The notes under the pieces were generated by a model that did not search any database, was not told the origin of the DNA, and saw only the letters and a list, made by a program, of their open reading frames with translations. From Vibrio sp. LaRot3 (GTDB lineage Bacteria > Pseudomonadota > Gammaproteobacteria > Enterobacterales > Vibrionaceae): a stretch of DNA of 64,000 bases. This document shows, one piece after another, positions 42,328-51,494 of this stretch. The translations under genes were made by a program, and so were the position numbers. Each line of letters begins with the position of its first letter. Position 1 is the stretch's first letter. The DNA lies in NCBI RefSeq assembly GCF_027587025.1, contig NZ_JAPPTI010000001.1:1364001-1428000 (forward strand), in the 5' to 3' direction.

Positions 42328-44424
42328 CTAATTACCAACGGCTTGAACTATGCGTATTTGTTTCTCATCGGGTATCTCTTGATAAGAGAGTACGCGTAAT
42401 GTTGGTATAGTATTTTTTACAAATTTGGCGAGTGTTGAGCGCAGCACACCTGACGTCAATAATACGGCTGGCTCACCTTTAAGCTCTTGCTCTTGAGTTG
42501 CTTGGCTCAACGAGGTTTGCAGTCGCTCTGCTAAACCCGGTTCAATACCTGCAGATTCCCCGCCGGAAGCTTGCATTGTTTGATGCAAGATTTGTTCCAG
42601 CTCAGGTATAAGTGTAATTACTGGCAATTCTGGCTCTATACCATTGATTTCTTGAACAATTAGTCGTTTCAGAGAAATACGTACTGCCGCTGTAAGAATG
42701 TCGGGTTCTTGACTTTTGGCTGAGTACTCGGACAAAGTCTGAACGATTGTACGAATATCTCGAATTGGTACGGCTTCGTTCAATAGATTCTGAAGCACTT
42801 TAACCACCACACCCAATTGCAGCTGATCAGGAACAAAGTTTTCCACCAGCTTAGGTGTACTTCTACCGAGCATTTCAAGCAAGTTCTGCACTTCTTCGTG
42901 GCCGATAAGATGGGATGCATTGTTAGTAAGCAACTGGCTTAAGTGGGTTGCCAATACTGTTGAAGAATCCACTACCGTATAGCCCAAAGCTTGCGCATGC
43001 TCGCGCTGCTCTTCACGAATCCATACCGCCTCTAAACCAAAGGCAGGGTCAATGGTAGGTTCACCTTCAACCATGCCATACACTTGGCCCGGGTTAATGG
43101 CTAACTCTTGATCTGGACGTATTTCCGCTTCACCTACAGCCACTCCCATCAAGGTAATGCGGTAACTGTTTGGCGTCAGCTCTAAGTTATCTCGAATATG
43201 TACTGCCGGAATCAAGAAACCGAAATCTTGCGACAGTTTCTTACGCACGCCTTTCACTCGTTCAAGCAGTTCTCCACCTTGGTCACGGTCAACCAAAGGA
43301 ATGAGACGATAACCCACTTCTAGGCCGATAATGTCCACTGGTTGAACATCATCCCAAGAGAGCTCTTTTGGCGTGCTCGGCTCGGCATCTTTGGTCGCTG
43401 GCAGATTGGCTTTTTCTTCGCTTTGTTTTTTCTGTTTGCGCGTGATCCAATAAGCGCCACCGCCGGCTAACGCCGCAAGCAGTAGAAACGCAAAATGAGG
43501 CATGCCCGGTACGATACCCATCACAAACAGAATCGCCGCAGTGATCATCAAAGCTTTAGGGTTATCGAACATCTGGAACACTACTTGTTGTCCCATGTCC
43601 TCATCTGTGTTTTGACGCGTTACCATGATCGCAGCGCCAATCGACAGTAGCAATGATGGTATTTGAGCAACCAAGCCATCACCAATGGTCAGCAAGGTAT
43701 AGATTTGGATCGCCTCTGAGAAACCCAAACCATACTGTGCCATACCAATAGATAGACCACCGATAATGTTGATAAACAGGATCAAAATACCTGCAATCGC
43801 ATCACCTTTAACGAACTTGGATGCACCATCCATCGAGCCGTAAAAGTCGGCTTCTTTGGTGACTTCTGAACGGCGTGTACGTGCTTGGTCTTGGTCGATA
43901 AGGCCTGCATTCAAGTCTGCATCAATCGCCATCTGCTTACCCGGTAACGCATCCAAGGTAAAACGTGCACTTACTTCAGAAATACGACCGGCACCTTTGG
44001 TAACTACCATGAAGTTAATGATCATCAAGATCATAAACACCACTAGACCAACCGCATAGTTACCGCCGATAACCACATTACCGAACGCTTCAATCACGTT
44101 ACCGGCAGCACCAGAACCTTCATGACCGTAGAGCAATACCACACGGGTAGAAGCGACGTTCAAAGCAAGACGCAATAACGTTGAAATAAGCAAAACCGTA
44201 GGAAAGGCAGCAAAATCAAGCGGGCGACGGGTATAAACCGTTACCAACAACACCACCATGGCTAAGGCAATGTTAAAGGTAAAGAACAAGTCGAGTAGAA
44301 ACGCGGGAATAGGCAATACCACCATGGCCAGCGTTGCCAGCACCATAACAGGTGCACCGACAGCAGGCATAGCGCGTTGAGGTATTGGCGGTAATTTATC
44401 CGCAAATGGCAGAGAAAACTTCAT
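42328..44424 (-). CDS. flhA: Flagellar type III export gate protein FlhA
   Basis: Core of the flagellar protein export apparatus, forming a nonameric ring. 698 residues: about eight membrane helices in the first 320, including the FHIPEP signature region (SARFTLDALPGKQMAIDADL) with charged residues for proton-driven export, and a cytoplasmic domain that docks export substrates. SD before ATG is weak. First gene of the operon; a sigma-54-type promoter is seen about 60 bases upstream. Confidence 0.97.
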   Translation of the reverse strand: MKFSLPFADKLPPIPQRAMPAVGAPVMVLATLAMVVLPIPAFLLDLFFTFNIALAMVVLLVTVYTRRPLDFAAFPTVLLISTLLRLALNVASTRVVLLYGHEGSGAAGNVIEAFGNVVIGGNYAVGLVVFMILMIINFMVVTKGAGRISEVSARFTLDALPGKQMAIDADLNAGLIDQDQARTRRSEVTKEADFYGSMDGASKFVKGDAIAGILILFINIIGGLSIGMAQYGLGFSEAIQIYTLLTIGDGLVAQIPSLLLSIGAAIMVTRQNTDEDMGQQVVFQMFDNPKALMITAAILFVMGIVPGMPHFAFLLLAALAGGGAYWITRKQKKQSEEKANLPATKDAEPSTPKELSWDDVQPVDIIGLEVGYRLIPLVDRDQGGELLERVKGVRKKLSQDFGFLIPAVHIRDNLELTPNSYRITLMGVAVGEAEIRPDQELAINPGQVYGMVEGEPTIDPAFGLEAVWIREEQREHAQALGYTVVDSSTVLATHLSQLLTNNASHLIGHEEVQNLLEMLGRSTPKLVENFVPDQLQLGVVVKVLQNLLNEAVPIRDIRTIVQTLSEYSAKSQEPDILTAAVRISLKRLIVQEINGIEPELPVITLIPELEQILHQTMQASGGESAGIEPGLAERLQTSLSQATQEQELKGEPAVLLTSGVLRSTLAKFVKNTIPTLRVLSYQEIPDEKQIRIVQAVGN

Positions 44425-44483
44425 ATATCAGAGGCTAATAGAGACTTAATAAATAACAACTTGCACGAATATATGCTTCTGCA

Positions 44484-44499
44484 TGCAAATATTAGTCCA
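44484..44499 (-). promoter_or_regulatory. Sigma-54-type promoter of the flhA operon
   Basis: On the minus strand TGGACTAATATTTGCA gives the -24 GG and -12 GC dinucleotides with exactly 10 bases between them and TTGCA at -12. About 60 bases before the flhA ATG. Vibrio flagellar middle genes are known to need RpoN with the activators FlrA/FlrC, so this fits; not tested. Confidence 0.6.
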
Positions 44500-44541
44500 G
44501 TGTAAATGTCAATTTAATGGCATCTGCACTGCGGTTAGAGC

Positions 44542-45006
44542 TTACGGATTAATATTCCATAGTAGCTCACCTTTTCCGCTTATTGGATCATAGTCGATAC
44601 ACGCTAAACCGGAAGTTGGGAACATAGGCGGTGCAATATCAGCAACCAATTCAGCGGTAAGATAACCGACTAGTGGCAGATGTGACACCAACAATACAGT
44701 GTCGAGCTTTTCTACCTCGATAATGGCGTTCAAATACTCCACCACGTGAGGAGAATCTCCGTAAGGCGTGATATCCGTACACTCTTCGATACTTAACGCC
44801 TCAAAATGAGTCGAGATTTCTTGCCATGTTTGCTGCGCTCGCAAATAAGGACTCACTAACGCTTTATCAAATTTTGATAAACCTTGTTTTGCGCACGCTT
44901 CCGCTACCGCTTTCGATGCTGCACGACCAAATGGAGTGAGGGCTCGCTGCGCATCACTGTCGGCAAAATGTTCTGCTTCCCCGTGGCGCATAATCACAAT
45001 TTTCAT
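44542..45006 (-). CDS. sixA: Phosphohistidine phosphatase SixA
   Basis: Histidine phosphatase family enzyme; in E. coli it acts on phosphohistidine of HPt or NPr proteins. 154 residues with the RHG catalytic motif at 7-9 (MKIVIMRHGEAEHF), second His in VLLVSHLPLVGYLT, and typical length. Monocistronic between flhA and the divergent M16 protease gene. Confidence 0.92.
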   Translation of the reverse strand: MKIVIMRHGEAEHFADSDAQRALTPFGRAASKAVAEACAKQGLSKFDKALVSPYLRAQQTWQEISTHFEALSIEECTDITPYGDSPHVVEYLNAIIEVEKLDTVLLVSHLPLVGYLTAELVADIAPPMFPTSGLACIDYDPISGKGELLWNINP

Positions 45007-45324
45007 ATTCTTATCCTGTTCACGCCACTAAAGCTGTGCCGCTTACTATTTTTCTAACAATAATTATATCAAGTAACTTGCTAAAGACTCGGACTTTCTT
45101 AACAATCTTAAAGGCAACTAACGGTTTCACGGCGCGTTTTAAAAATTCATTGACGTTCAGCAAAATACGATGCTTTGCTCATATTTCTCAAGGAGATAGT
45201 TTGCATGCCGCGTTTTCCGGTTCATACTTAACGGATCTAGTCGACTCTTTTATCAATGTCGCTGCAGTTCAAAAACACACTAGATTTGTCTACCCCTCTC
45301 TGCCCTTAATCTTGGAGATTCATT
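45007..45324. other. Intergenic region between sixA and the M16 protease gene
   Basis: 318 bases, divergent. No clear sigma-70 pair found. A strong SD (AAGGAG, 45190-45195) stands 5 bases before a TTG (45201) opening a 47-codon frame that overlaps the protease start by 20 bases; it may be a leader ORF or chance. Confidence 0.4.
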
Positions 45325-48099
45325 GTGCATGTAAGCCCAAATGACACCAACCAATACCGCTACCTTACCCTAAACAATGGGCTAAAAGTGTTATTGATTC
45401 ATGACCAACATGCGCAAAAATCTGCAGCAGCGCTCGCGGTCAATGTAGGCCACTTCGATGATCCAGACGACCGTCACGGCATGGCTCACTACTTAGAGCA
45501 CATGTTGTTTTTAGGCACAGAGAAATACCCAAAAGTCGGTGAATTTCAAAGTTACATCAGCCAGCATGGCGGCAACAACAACGCGTGGACAGGTACAGAA
45601 CATACTTGCTATTTTTTCGACGTTGATCCAAAAGCGTTTGAATCAAGCCTAGACCGATTCTCACAATTTTTCTCAGCTCCGCTCTTTAATGAAGAGGCGC
45701 TAGATAAAGAAAGACAAGCGGTTGATTCAGAATACAAAATGAAGCTCAACGATGATTCTCGACGCTTATACCAAGTCCATAAAGAAGTCATCAATCCAGC
45801 ACATCCTTTTGCTAAGTTTTCCGTCGGTAACCTTGAGACGTTAGGCGATCGTGGTGAGCAGTCAATTCGCCAAGAAATCATTGATTTTCACAAGCAACAA
45901 TACTCTGCTGATTTAATGACCATGGCGCTACTTGGCCAACACAGCTTAGATGAACTTGAACAGTGGGCTCGTGACAAATTCGATCCTATTGAGAATTTAT
46001 CGCTGGCTGGTAAAGCAATCACGGCTGAGTACAAAGACGAAAACTCAACTCAAATTCAAGTCGTGGTCGAGCCTATCAAAGAGATACGCAAGCTCATTTT
46101 GACCTTCCCCATGCCGAGCATCAATGGCTATTATCGCACTAAGCCACTTTCCTATTTTGCTCACCTTATGGGCTATGAAGGTGACGGTAGCTTGATGCTA
46201 GCGCTGAAAGACAAAGGATGGATTACCTCCCTATCAGCAGGGGGTGGTGTGAGTGGCAGCAACTATCGCGAGTTTACAGTAAGTTGTACTTTGACCCCAG
46301 ATGGACTTGAGCATACTGATGATATTATTCAGGCGGTGTTCCATTACATTAAGCTTGTCAAAGAACAAGGTTACGATGAGTGGCGCTATTTGGAAAAGCA
46401 AGCCGTACTTGAATCCGCATTTCGTTTTCAAGAACCGACTCGCCCAATGGACTTAGTCAGCCATATTGTCATCAACATGCAGCACTACTCCAGCGAAGAT
46501 ACCATCTACGGTGACTTCATGATGGAAGAATACCAACCAGCAGTGTTGCGTGAAATGGCCGACCATTTCAGCGTCGAAAACTTGCGAGTAACCCTAATCG
46601 CTAAAGGACGAGAGTACGACAAGCAGGCCAAATGGTATTTCACCCCATACTCAGTTGCCCCACTAAGCAATGAGCAAATCGTAAAATTCAATACAGAAAG
46701 TGATATTGATGTTCACTTACCAGAGCGTAACCCTTTTATTTGCTATGACTTAACGCCTCAGGCATTGGAATCTGAACACACTGAACCGCAAGTTATTGAA
46801 GAGTTGCCCGGCTTTAAACTATGGCACTTGCAAGATCATCAGTTCCGCGTGCCTAAAGGGGTGATCTACGTTGCGATTGATAGCCCTCATTCGGTGGCGA
46901 ATCCCACCAATATTGTGAAAACTCGTCTCTGCGTGGAGATGTTTCTTGACGCGCTTGCCAAAGAAACCTACCAAGCTGAAATCGCCGGCATGGGCTACAA
47001 CTTGTACGCTCATCAAGGTGGCGTGACTTTGACTATTTCAGGCTTTAGTCAAAAACAGCCTGAATTGATGAAGATGATTTTGTCACGATTTGCCAATCGT
47101 GAATTTAGTGAAAAACGCTTCAATACTATCAAAACTCAATTGCTGAGAAATTGGCGTAATGCCGCGCAAGATAGACCCATGTCTCAGCTGTTCAACGCCA
47201 TGACAGGTATTTTGCAACCTAACAACCCACCTTATGCAGCTCTGATAGAAGCACTTGAAGACATCGAAGTCGATTCGCTGGCTAACTTTGTGCAAGCCAT
47301 TCTCGCTGAACTGCATGTTGAAATGTTTGTTTATGGCGACTGGACCAAGAAAGACGCTCTTGAGATGGGTAACACGCTCAAAGAAGCGTTACGGGTAAAC
47401 AATCAGCAATACGAAGAAGCACTGCGCCCACTCGTCATGTTGGGTAAAAATGGCACGTTCCAGCGAGACATCGCATGCGATCAAGAAGACTCGGCCATCG
47501 TTCTCTATTATCAGTGTGATGATACTGAGGCAAAAAGTATCGCGCTCTACTCACTTGCCAATCACCTGATGTCTGCCACCTTCTTCCACGAGATTAGAAC
47601 TAAGCAGCAACTCGGCTACATGGTGGGAACGGGTAATCTACCCCTTAACAAGCACCCAGGCATCGTACTTTATGTGCAATCACCCAATGCGGCCCCTGTC
47701 GATCTCATTAGCTCTATTGATGAGTTTTTAAATGCGTTCTACATGGTATTGCTTGAACTTAATGAATACCAATGGCACAGCAGTAAGCGCGGATTATGGA
47801 ATCAAATTGCTACGCCAGATACAACGCTACGCGGTCGCGCACAAAGACTTTGGGTCGCGATAGGCAACAAAGATATCGACTTTAATCAAAGGCAACGCGT
47901 ATTGGCGGAGCTGAAAAAACTCACTCGCAGCGACATGATTCGCTTCGTAGTTAACGAGCTAAAACCACGAACAGCCAATCGACTGATCATGCACACCAAA
48001 GGAAATGCACATAGTGAAGCCGAGCCATTACGACTCGGCCAAGAAATAGGTTCAATTGAAGAGTTTCAACTGAGACCGAAAGACATTGAACTGGGGTAA
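45325..48099 (+). CDS. M16 family insulinase-type metalloprotease
   Basis: 924-residue zinc protease related to insulin-degrading enzyme and E. coli pitrilysin (PtrA). The inverted zinc motif HxxEH is H55-Y-L-E58-H59 (HGMAHYLEHMLFLGTEKYPK); the downstream Glu helix is DKERQAVDSEYKMKL. Several M16 repeats fill the rest, only the first catalytic. Unlike PtrA there is no signal peptide, so it is probably cytoplasmic, degrading peptides. Start is GTG at 45325 with GGAG about 10 bases upstream. Ends 10 bases before the convergent YecM-like gene. Confidence 0.9.
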   Translation: MHVSPNDTNQYRYLTLNNGLKVLLIHDQHAQKSAAALAVNVGHFDDPDDRHGMAHYLEHMLFLGTEKYPKVGEFQSYISQHGGNNNAWTGTEHTCYFFDVDPKAFESSLDRFSQFFSAPLFNEEALDKERQAVDSEYKMKLNDDSRRLYQVHKEVINPAHPFAKFSVGNLETLGDRGEQSIRQEIIDFHKQQYSADLMTMALLGQHSLDELEQWARDKFDPIENLSLAGKAITAEYKDENSTQIQVVVEPIKEIRKLILTFPMPSINGYYRTKPLSYFAHLMGYEGDGSLMLALKDKGWITSLSAGGGVSGSNYREFTVSCTLTPDGLEHTDDIIQAVFHYIKLVKEQGYDEWRYLEKQAVLESAFRFQEPTRPMDLVSHIVINMQHYSSEDTIYGDFMMEEYQPAVLREMADHFSVENLRVTLIAKGREYDKQAKWYFTPYSVAPLSNEQIVKFNTESDIDVHLPERNPFICYDLTPQALESEHTEPQVIEELPGFKLWHLQDHQFRVPKGVIYVAIDSPHSVANPTNIVKTRLCVEMFLDALAKETYQAEIAGMGYNLYAHQGGVTLTISGFSQKQPELMKMILSRFANREFSEKRFNTIKTQLLRNWRNAAQDRPMSQLFNAMTGILQPNNPPYAALIEALEDIEVDSLANFVQAILAELHVEMFVYGDWTKKDALEMGNTLKEALRVNNQQYEEALRPLVMLGKNGTFQRDIACDQEDSAIVLYYQCDDTEAKSIALYSLANHLMSATFFHEIRTKQQLGYMVGTGNLPLNKHPGIVLYVQSPNAAPVDLISSIDEFLNAFYMVLLELNEYQWHSSKRGLWNQIATPDTTLRGRAQRLWVAIGNKDIDFNQRQRVLAELKKLTRSDMIRFVVNELKPRTANRLIMHTKGNAHSEAEPLRLGQEIGSIEEFQLRPKDIELG

Positions 48100-48109
48100 A
48101 ACCTCACAA

Positions 48110-48703
48110 TTACGCTGATTGTTCTGACTCAACAATCGCTTTCAATGGTTGTGGGTGGAGCTTAATGCACACCCCTTGGTATTTGAAAGCAACCGTTGGG
48201 TTGTTCAATCGCTCACCCTCACCCTTTGGACTCGACAGTTTTACCTTCACACCCTTTTCTATCAACGCATCCCAATTATTTGCCAACTCAGGAAACTCTT
48301 GCTTTATGTCGGCTAAGTAATCCTCAGCGGTTTGTGCTTTAGAAGGGACAACAAACTCCACGTGTTCCCAAGATTGCTCTGGATAGGTCTTCCCTGCCGC
48401 TGGGTATGGCAACTCTAGACACTCAATAGACCATCCTTTTGCCACTAATGGCTGATTAAACAACAAAACAATAATCGGTCTGCCATTTATTTGAGCATTT
48501 GATATCTCTTTACCGTGAGATAACCATGCATCATGTGCTTGTTGTGCCAGTTGCCAATCGTTAATACGCAGCGCGATATGGTCTGCCTGATAAGGCTGTA
48601 GATTAATATGCAAAACTTCGCTTAATTGTTGAATTTTATGCATAAAGAATTCAAGTTTTGATTTAAGCTGTTCCGGCAACAATTCAGCTTTTTCTAGTGA
48701 CAT
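48110..48703 (-). CDS. YecM-like protein of the VOC superfamily
   Basis: 197 residues matching the YecM family (QPYQADHIALRINDWQLAQQ; PIIVLLFNQPLVAKGWSIEC; EQSWEHVEFVVPS), a glyoxalase/VOC-fold protein with metal-ligand-like His and Glu but no known reaction. E. coli yecM also lies next to argS, supporting the call; here the two are divergent. No signal peptide seen. Confidence 0.85.
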   Translation of the reverse strand: MSLEKAELLPEQLKSKLEFFMHKIQQLSEVLHINLQPYQADHIALRINDWQLAQQAHDAWLSHGKEISNAQINGRPIIVLLFNQPLVAKGWSIECLELPYPAAGKTYPEQSWEHVEFVVPSKAQTAEDYLADIKQEFPELANNWDALIEKGVKVKLSSPKGEGERLNNPTVAFKYQGVCIKLHPQPLKAIVESEQSA

Positions 48704-48810
48704 GACGTTTTTTCCTCATCCAAAACGTTGATTTTTCCCTAATACTAACAAGATCATCACGAAAAGTAGAAAAATACCCATATTACTCCCTATATGCCAA
48801 GCAAGAAAAT

Positions 48811-48819
48811 TGGTATTAT
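48811..48819 (+). promoter_or_regulatory. Extended -10 promoter element for argS
   Basis: TGGTATTAT fits the TGnTATAAT extended -10. It lies within the dyad AAATTGG-N11-CCAATTT (48807-48831). About 130 bases of leader would precede the argS start. No clear -35 is needed for this class. Confidence 0.4.
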
Positions 48820-48867
48820 GAGCGCCAATTTCTGAACTCGACACGGTCTGACAAAACTGTCGCAGGA

Positions 48868-48880
48868 TGAATATTATTCA
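48868..48880 (+). promoter_or_regulatory. ARG-box-like palindrome in the argS leader
   Basis: TGAATATTATTCA is a perfect palindrome resembling an ArgR ARG box but one base short in the spacer (3 rather than 4), followed by a second partial copy (CGAATATTTATC). It could mark ArgR control of argS, unproven. Confidence 0.3.
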
Positions 48881-48952
48881 ATCGAATATTTATCTTTCCT
48901 CCGCGAAAATCTTGCAGATCGACACAATTCCCAAGAATTGAAGGAAGCGCGT

Positions 48953-50686
48953 GTGAATATTCAAGCACTTATTAACGATAAAGTATCTCAGGCTCTAGAA
49001 GCCGCTGGCGCACCTGCAGGCAGCCCTGCCGCAGTTCGCCAATCAGCGAAACCACAATTTGGTGATTACCAAGCAAACGGCGTTATGGGCGTTGCGAAAA
49101 AGCTAGGTACTAACCCTCGAGAATTCGCACAAAAAGTTCTAGACGTTCTAGACCTTGACGGCATCGCAAGCAAAACTGAAATTGCAGGCCCTGGCTTTAT
49201 CAATATCTTCCTAAGCGAAGAGTTTCTAGCTAAGCAAGCAGAAGCAGCTCTTTCCGGTGCACGCCTTGGTGTTACTGCTGAAGAGCAAAAGACCATTGTT
49301 GCTGACTACTCTGCTCCAAACGTTGCGAAAGAAATGCACGTTGGTCACCTACGTTCAACCATCATCGGTGATGCCGTTGTACGTACTCTAGAATTCTTGG
49401 GTCACAAAGTTATCCGTGCTAACCACATCGGTGACTGGGGTACTCAGTTCGGTATGCTTATCGCAAACCTAGAGCGTGTACAAAAAGAGTCAGGCGAAGT
49501 TTCAATGGAGCTTTCTGACCTCGAAGCGTTCTACCGTGAATCTAAAAAGTTCTACGACGAAGATGAAGAGTTCGCAGCAAAAGCGCGTAACTACGTTGTA
49601 AAACTGCAAGGCGGTGACGAATACTGCGCAGAGATGTGGAAGAAGCTTGTTGATGTAACCATGGTTCAAAACCAGCGCAACTACGACCGTCTAAACGTTT
49701 CTCTAACTCGTGATGACGTAATGGGCGAAAGCATGTACAACGACATGCTGCCACCAATCGTTGCAGATCTTAAAGAGAAAGGCATCGCACAAGAAGATGA
49801 TGGCGCTCAAGTTGTATTCCTAGAAGAGTACAAAAACAAAGACGGCGAAGCGATGGGTGTTATCATCCAAAAACGTGACGGCGGCTTCTTGTACACAACA
49901 ACGGATATCGCGTGTGCGAAATACCGTTACGAAACACTAGGCGCAGATCGCGTACTTTACTTCATCGACTCTCGTCAGCACCAACACCTAATGCAAGCAT
50001 GGTCTATCGTGCGCAAAGCGGGTTACGTGCCAGAAGAAGTCACCCTAGAGCACCACGCGTTCGGTATGATGCTAGGCAAAGATGGCCGTCCATTTAAGAC
50101 TCGTGCTGGTGGTACTGTTCGTCTTGCTGATCTTCTGGACGAAGCAGAAGAGCGTGCAATCAAGCTGATCGAATCTAAGAACCCAGATCTAGCAGCAGAA
50201 GAGAAAGCGAAAATTGCAACAACGGTTGCGATGGCAGCTGTTAAGTACGCTGACCTTTCTAAGCACCGTACTACTGACTACATCTTCGACTGGGACAACA
50301 TGCTTGCATTTGAAGGCAACACAGCGCCTTACATGCAATATGCTTACACTCGTGTTGCTTCTATCTTCGCTAAAGCAGGCATCTCTATGGATAACCTTGC
50401 GGGCGAAATCAAAGTCACTGAAGAGAAAGAGAAAGCGCTAATTGCTAAGCTACTTCAATTTGAAGAAGCGGTTCAATCTGTTGCTCGTGAAGGTCAACCA
50501 CACATCATGTGTAGCTACCTATTCGAACTAGCAGGCCAATTCTCTAGCTTCTACGAAGCATGCCCAATCTTGAACAACGAAGATGAAGCTGTTAAGCAAA
50601 GCCGTCTGAAACTAGCAGCACTAACTGCTAAGACAATTCAGCAAGGCCTAAGCCTACTAGGTATCGATACGCTAGAACGTATGTAA
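48953..50686 (+). CDS. argS: Arginyl-tRNA synthetase
   Basis: Class I synthetase that charges tRNA-Arg, needing tRNA for activation. 577 residues, the same length as E. coli ArgS. HIGH-type motif [12 protein letters not shown], an N-terminal Add-1 domain, a KMSKS-position segment [20 protein letters not shown] (canonical KMSK is absent, as usual in ArgRS), and an anticodon-binding DALR domain. The GTG at 48953 follows AAGGA by 7 bases; an upstream TTG is rejected. Confidence 0.97.
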   Translation: MNIQALINDKVSQALEAAGAPAGSPAAVRQSAKPQFGDYQANGVMGVAKKLGTNPREFAQKVLDVLDLDGIASKTEIAGPGFINIFLSEEFLAKQAEAALSGARLGVTAEEQKTIVADYSAPNVAKEMHVGHLRSTIIGDAVVRTLEFLGHKVIRANHIGDWGTQFGMLIANLERVQKESGEVSMELSDLEAFYRESKKFYDEDEEFAAKARNYVVKLQGGDEYCAEMWKKLVDVTMVQNQRNYDRLNVSLTRDDVMGESMYNDMLPPIVADLKEKGIAQEDDGAQVVFLEEYKNKDGEAMGVIIQKRDGGFLYTTTDIACAKYRYETLGADRVLYFIDSRQHQHLMQAWSIVRKAGYVPEEVTLEHHAFGMMLGKDGRPFKTRAGGTVRLADLLDEAEERAIKLIESKNPDLAAEEKAKIATTVAMAAVKYADLSKHRTTDYIFDWDNMLAFEGNTAPYMQYAYTRVASIFAKAGISMDNLAGEIKVTEEKEKALIAKLLQFEEAVQSVAREGQPHIMCSYLFELAGQFSSFYEACPILNNEDEAVKQSRLKLAALTAKTIQQGLSLLGIDTLERM

Positions 50687-50714
50687 TCTCGATACTTAGC
50701 GAACGAAAAACGTA

Positions 50715-50744
50715 AAAAGGTTGATGTGAAAGCATCAACCTTTT
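50715..50744 (+). terminator. Intrinsic terminator after argS
   Basis: Perfect stem AAAAGGTTGATG / CATCAACCTTTT with a 6-base loop, 28 bases past the stop, followed by A/T. Confidence 0.88.
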
Positions 50745-50777
50745 ATTTTGGATATTATTTAGTTTGGAATATTCACA

Positions 50778-51206
50778 ATGAGTTTTGAACTTCACCCACA
50801 GCTTGCCAAAGACACTACGGTAATTGGCCATTTCCCGCTTTGTGTGGCGCTACTACATAAAGACAATGCTATGCCATGGGTCATCCTTGTACCAAAGCGT
50901 GAAAACCTTAAAGAACTGCACCACCTGCCAATGCAAGAGCAACAACAGTTTCTGTTAGAGTCTCAAGCTGTCAGCCAAGCATTAGAAGCCACTTTTCAAC
51001 CGGACAAGCTTAACCTTGGCGCATTAGGTAACATGGTCCCTCAACTGCATATTCATCATATTGCTCGATTCAAAGATGACGTAGCTTGGCCAGGGCCTGT
51101 ATGGGGAAATACTAACGGTGAATTTCGCACTGAAGATGAGCAACAAGCGCTACAAACCCGTATTGGTAATGTCCTTGGCTTAAGTTCTTTATTCAGCAAA
51201 GCTTGA
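50778..51206 (+). CDS. HIT-family protein
   Basis: 142 residues with the HIT fold; family stretch LGNMVPQLHIHHIARFKDDV and WPGPVWG near the C-terminus. The motif reads H91-x-H93-H94-I95, so the third His of the canonical HxHxH is replaced. Related QLHxHxxAR proteins form a HIT subgroup of unknown substrate, possibly dinucleotide hydrolase or nucleotidyl-transfer enzymes. SD GGAA. Shares a bidirectional terminator with feoC. Confidence 0.82.
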   Translation: MSFELHPQLAKDTTVIGHFPLCVALLHKDNAMPWVILVPKRENLKELHHLPMQEQQQFLLESQAVSQALEATFQPDKLNLGALGNMVPQLHIHHIARFKDDVAWPGPVWGNTNGEFRTEDEQQALQTRIGNVLGLSSLFSKA

Positions 51207-51215
51207 TTAGCTGAT

Positions 51216-51248
51216 AAAAAAAATGCCACTCAACTGAGTGGCATTTTT
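51216..51248. terminator. Bidirectional terminator between HIT gene and feoC
   Basis: Stem AAATGCCACTCA / TGAGTGGCATTT with only 2 loop bases if fully paired, A- and T-runs outside. Between convergent genes ending at 51206 (+) and 51264 (-). Confidence 0.88.
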
Positions 51249-51263
51249 GTTTTTGTCCGTTGA

Positions 51264-51494
51264 CTACATGGTCACTGTCACCGATAAGGCATCTTGCTTA
51301 TTGGCGGCATAGCGAACACGAGTGATCTTCTGAGCCTTGTTAGTATCGATCATACGGGAGATAACACCTTTACGAATCCATACTGACAACATCGCATCAA
51401 CACCGTCTTCGCTCATAGCGAACTTCTTCGCTAGCTCGCTACGAGTCACACTACCTTGAGTATCAACATGCTGCTTTAGCTCAGCGAGAATCAT
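51264..51494 (-). CDS. feoC: Ferrous iron transport protein FeoC
   Basis: Small winged-helix protein of the Feo system that binds FeoB and protects or regulates it. 76 residues: MILAELKQHVDTQGSVTRSE winged helix and a wing without the Cys cluster found in enterobacterial FeoC; no Cys is present at all. Overlaps feoB by 4 bases (ATGA). Confidence 0.88.
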   Translation of the reverse strand: MILAELKQHVDTQGSVTRSELAKKFAMSEDGVDAMLSVWIRKGVISRMIDTNKAQKITRVRYAANKQDALSVTVTM

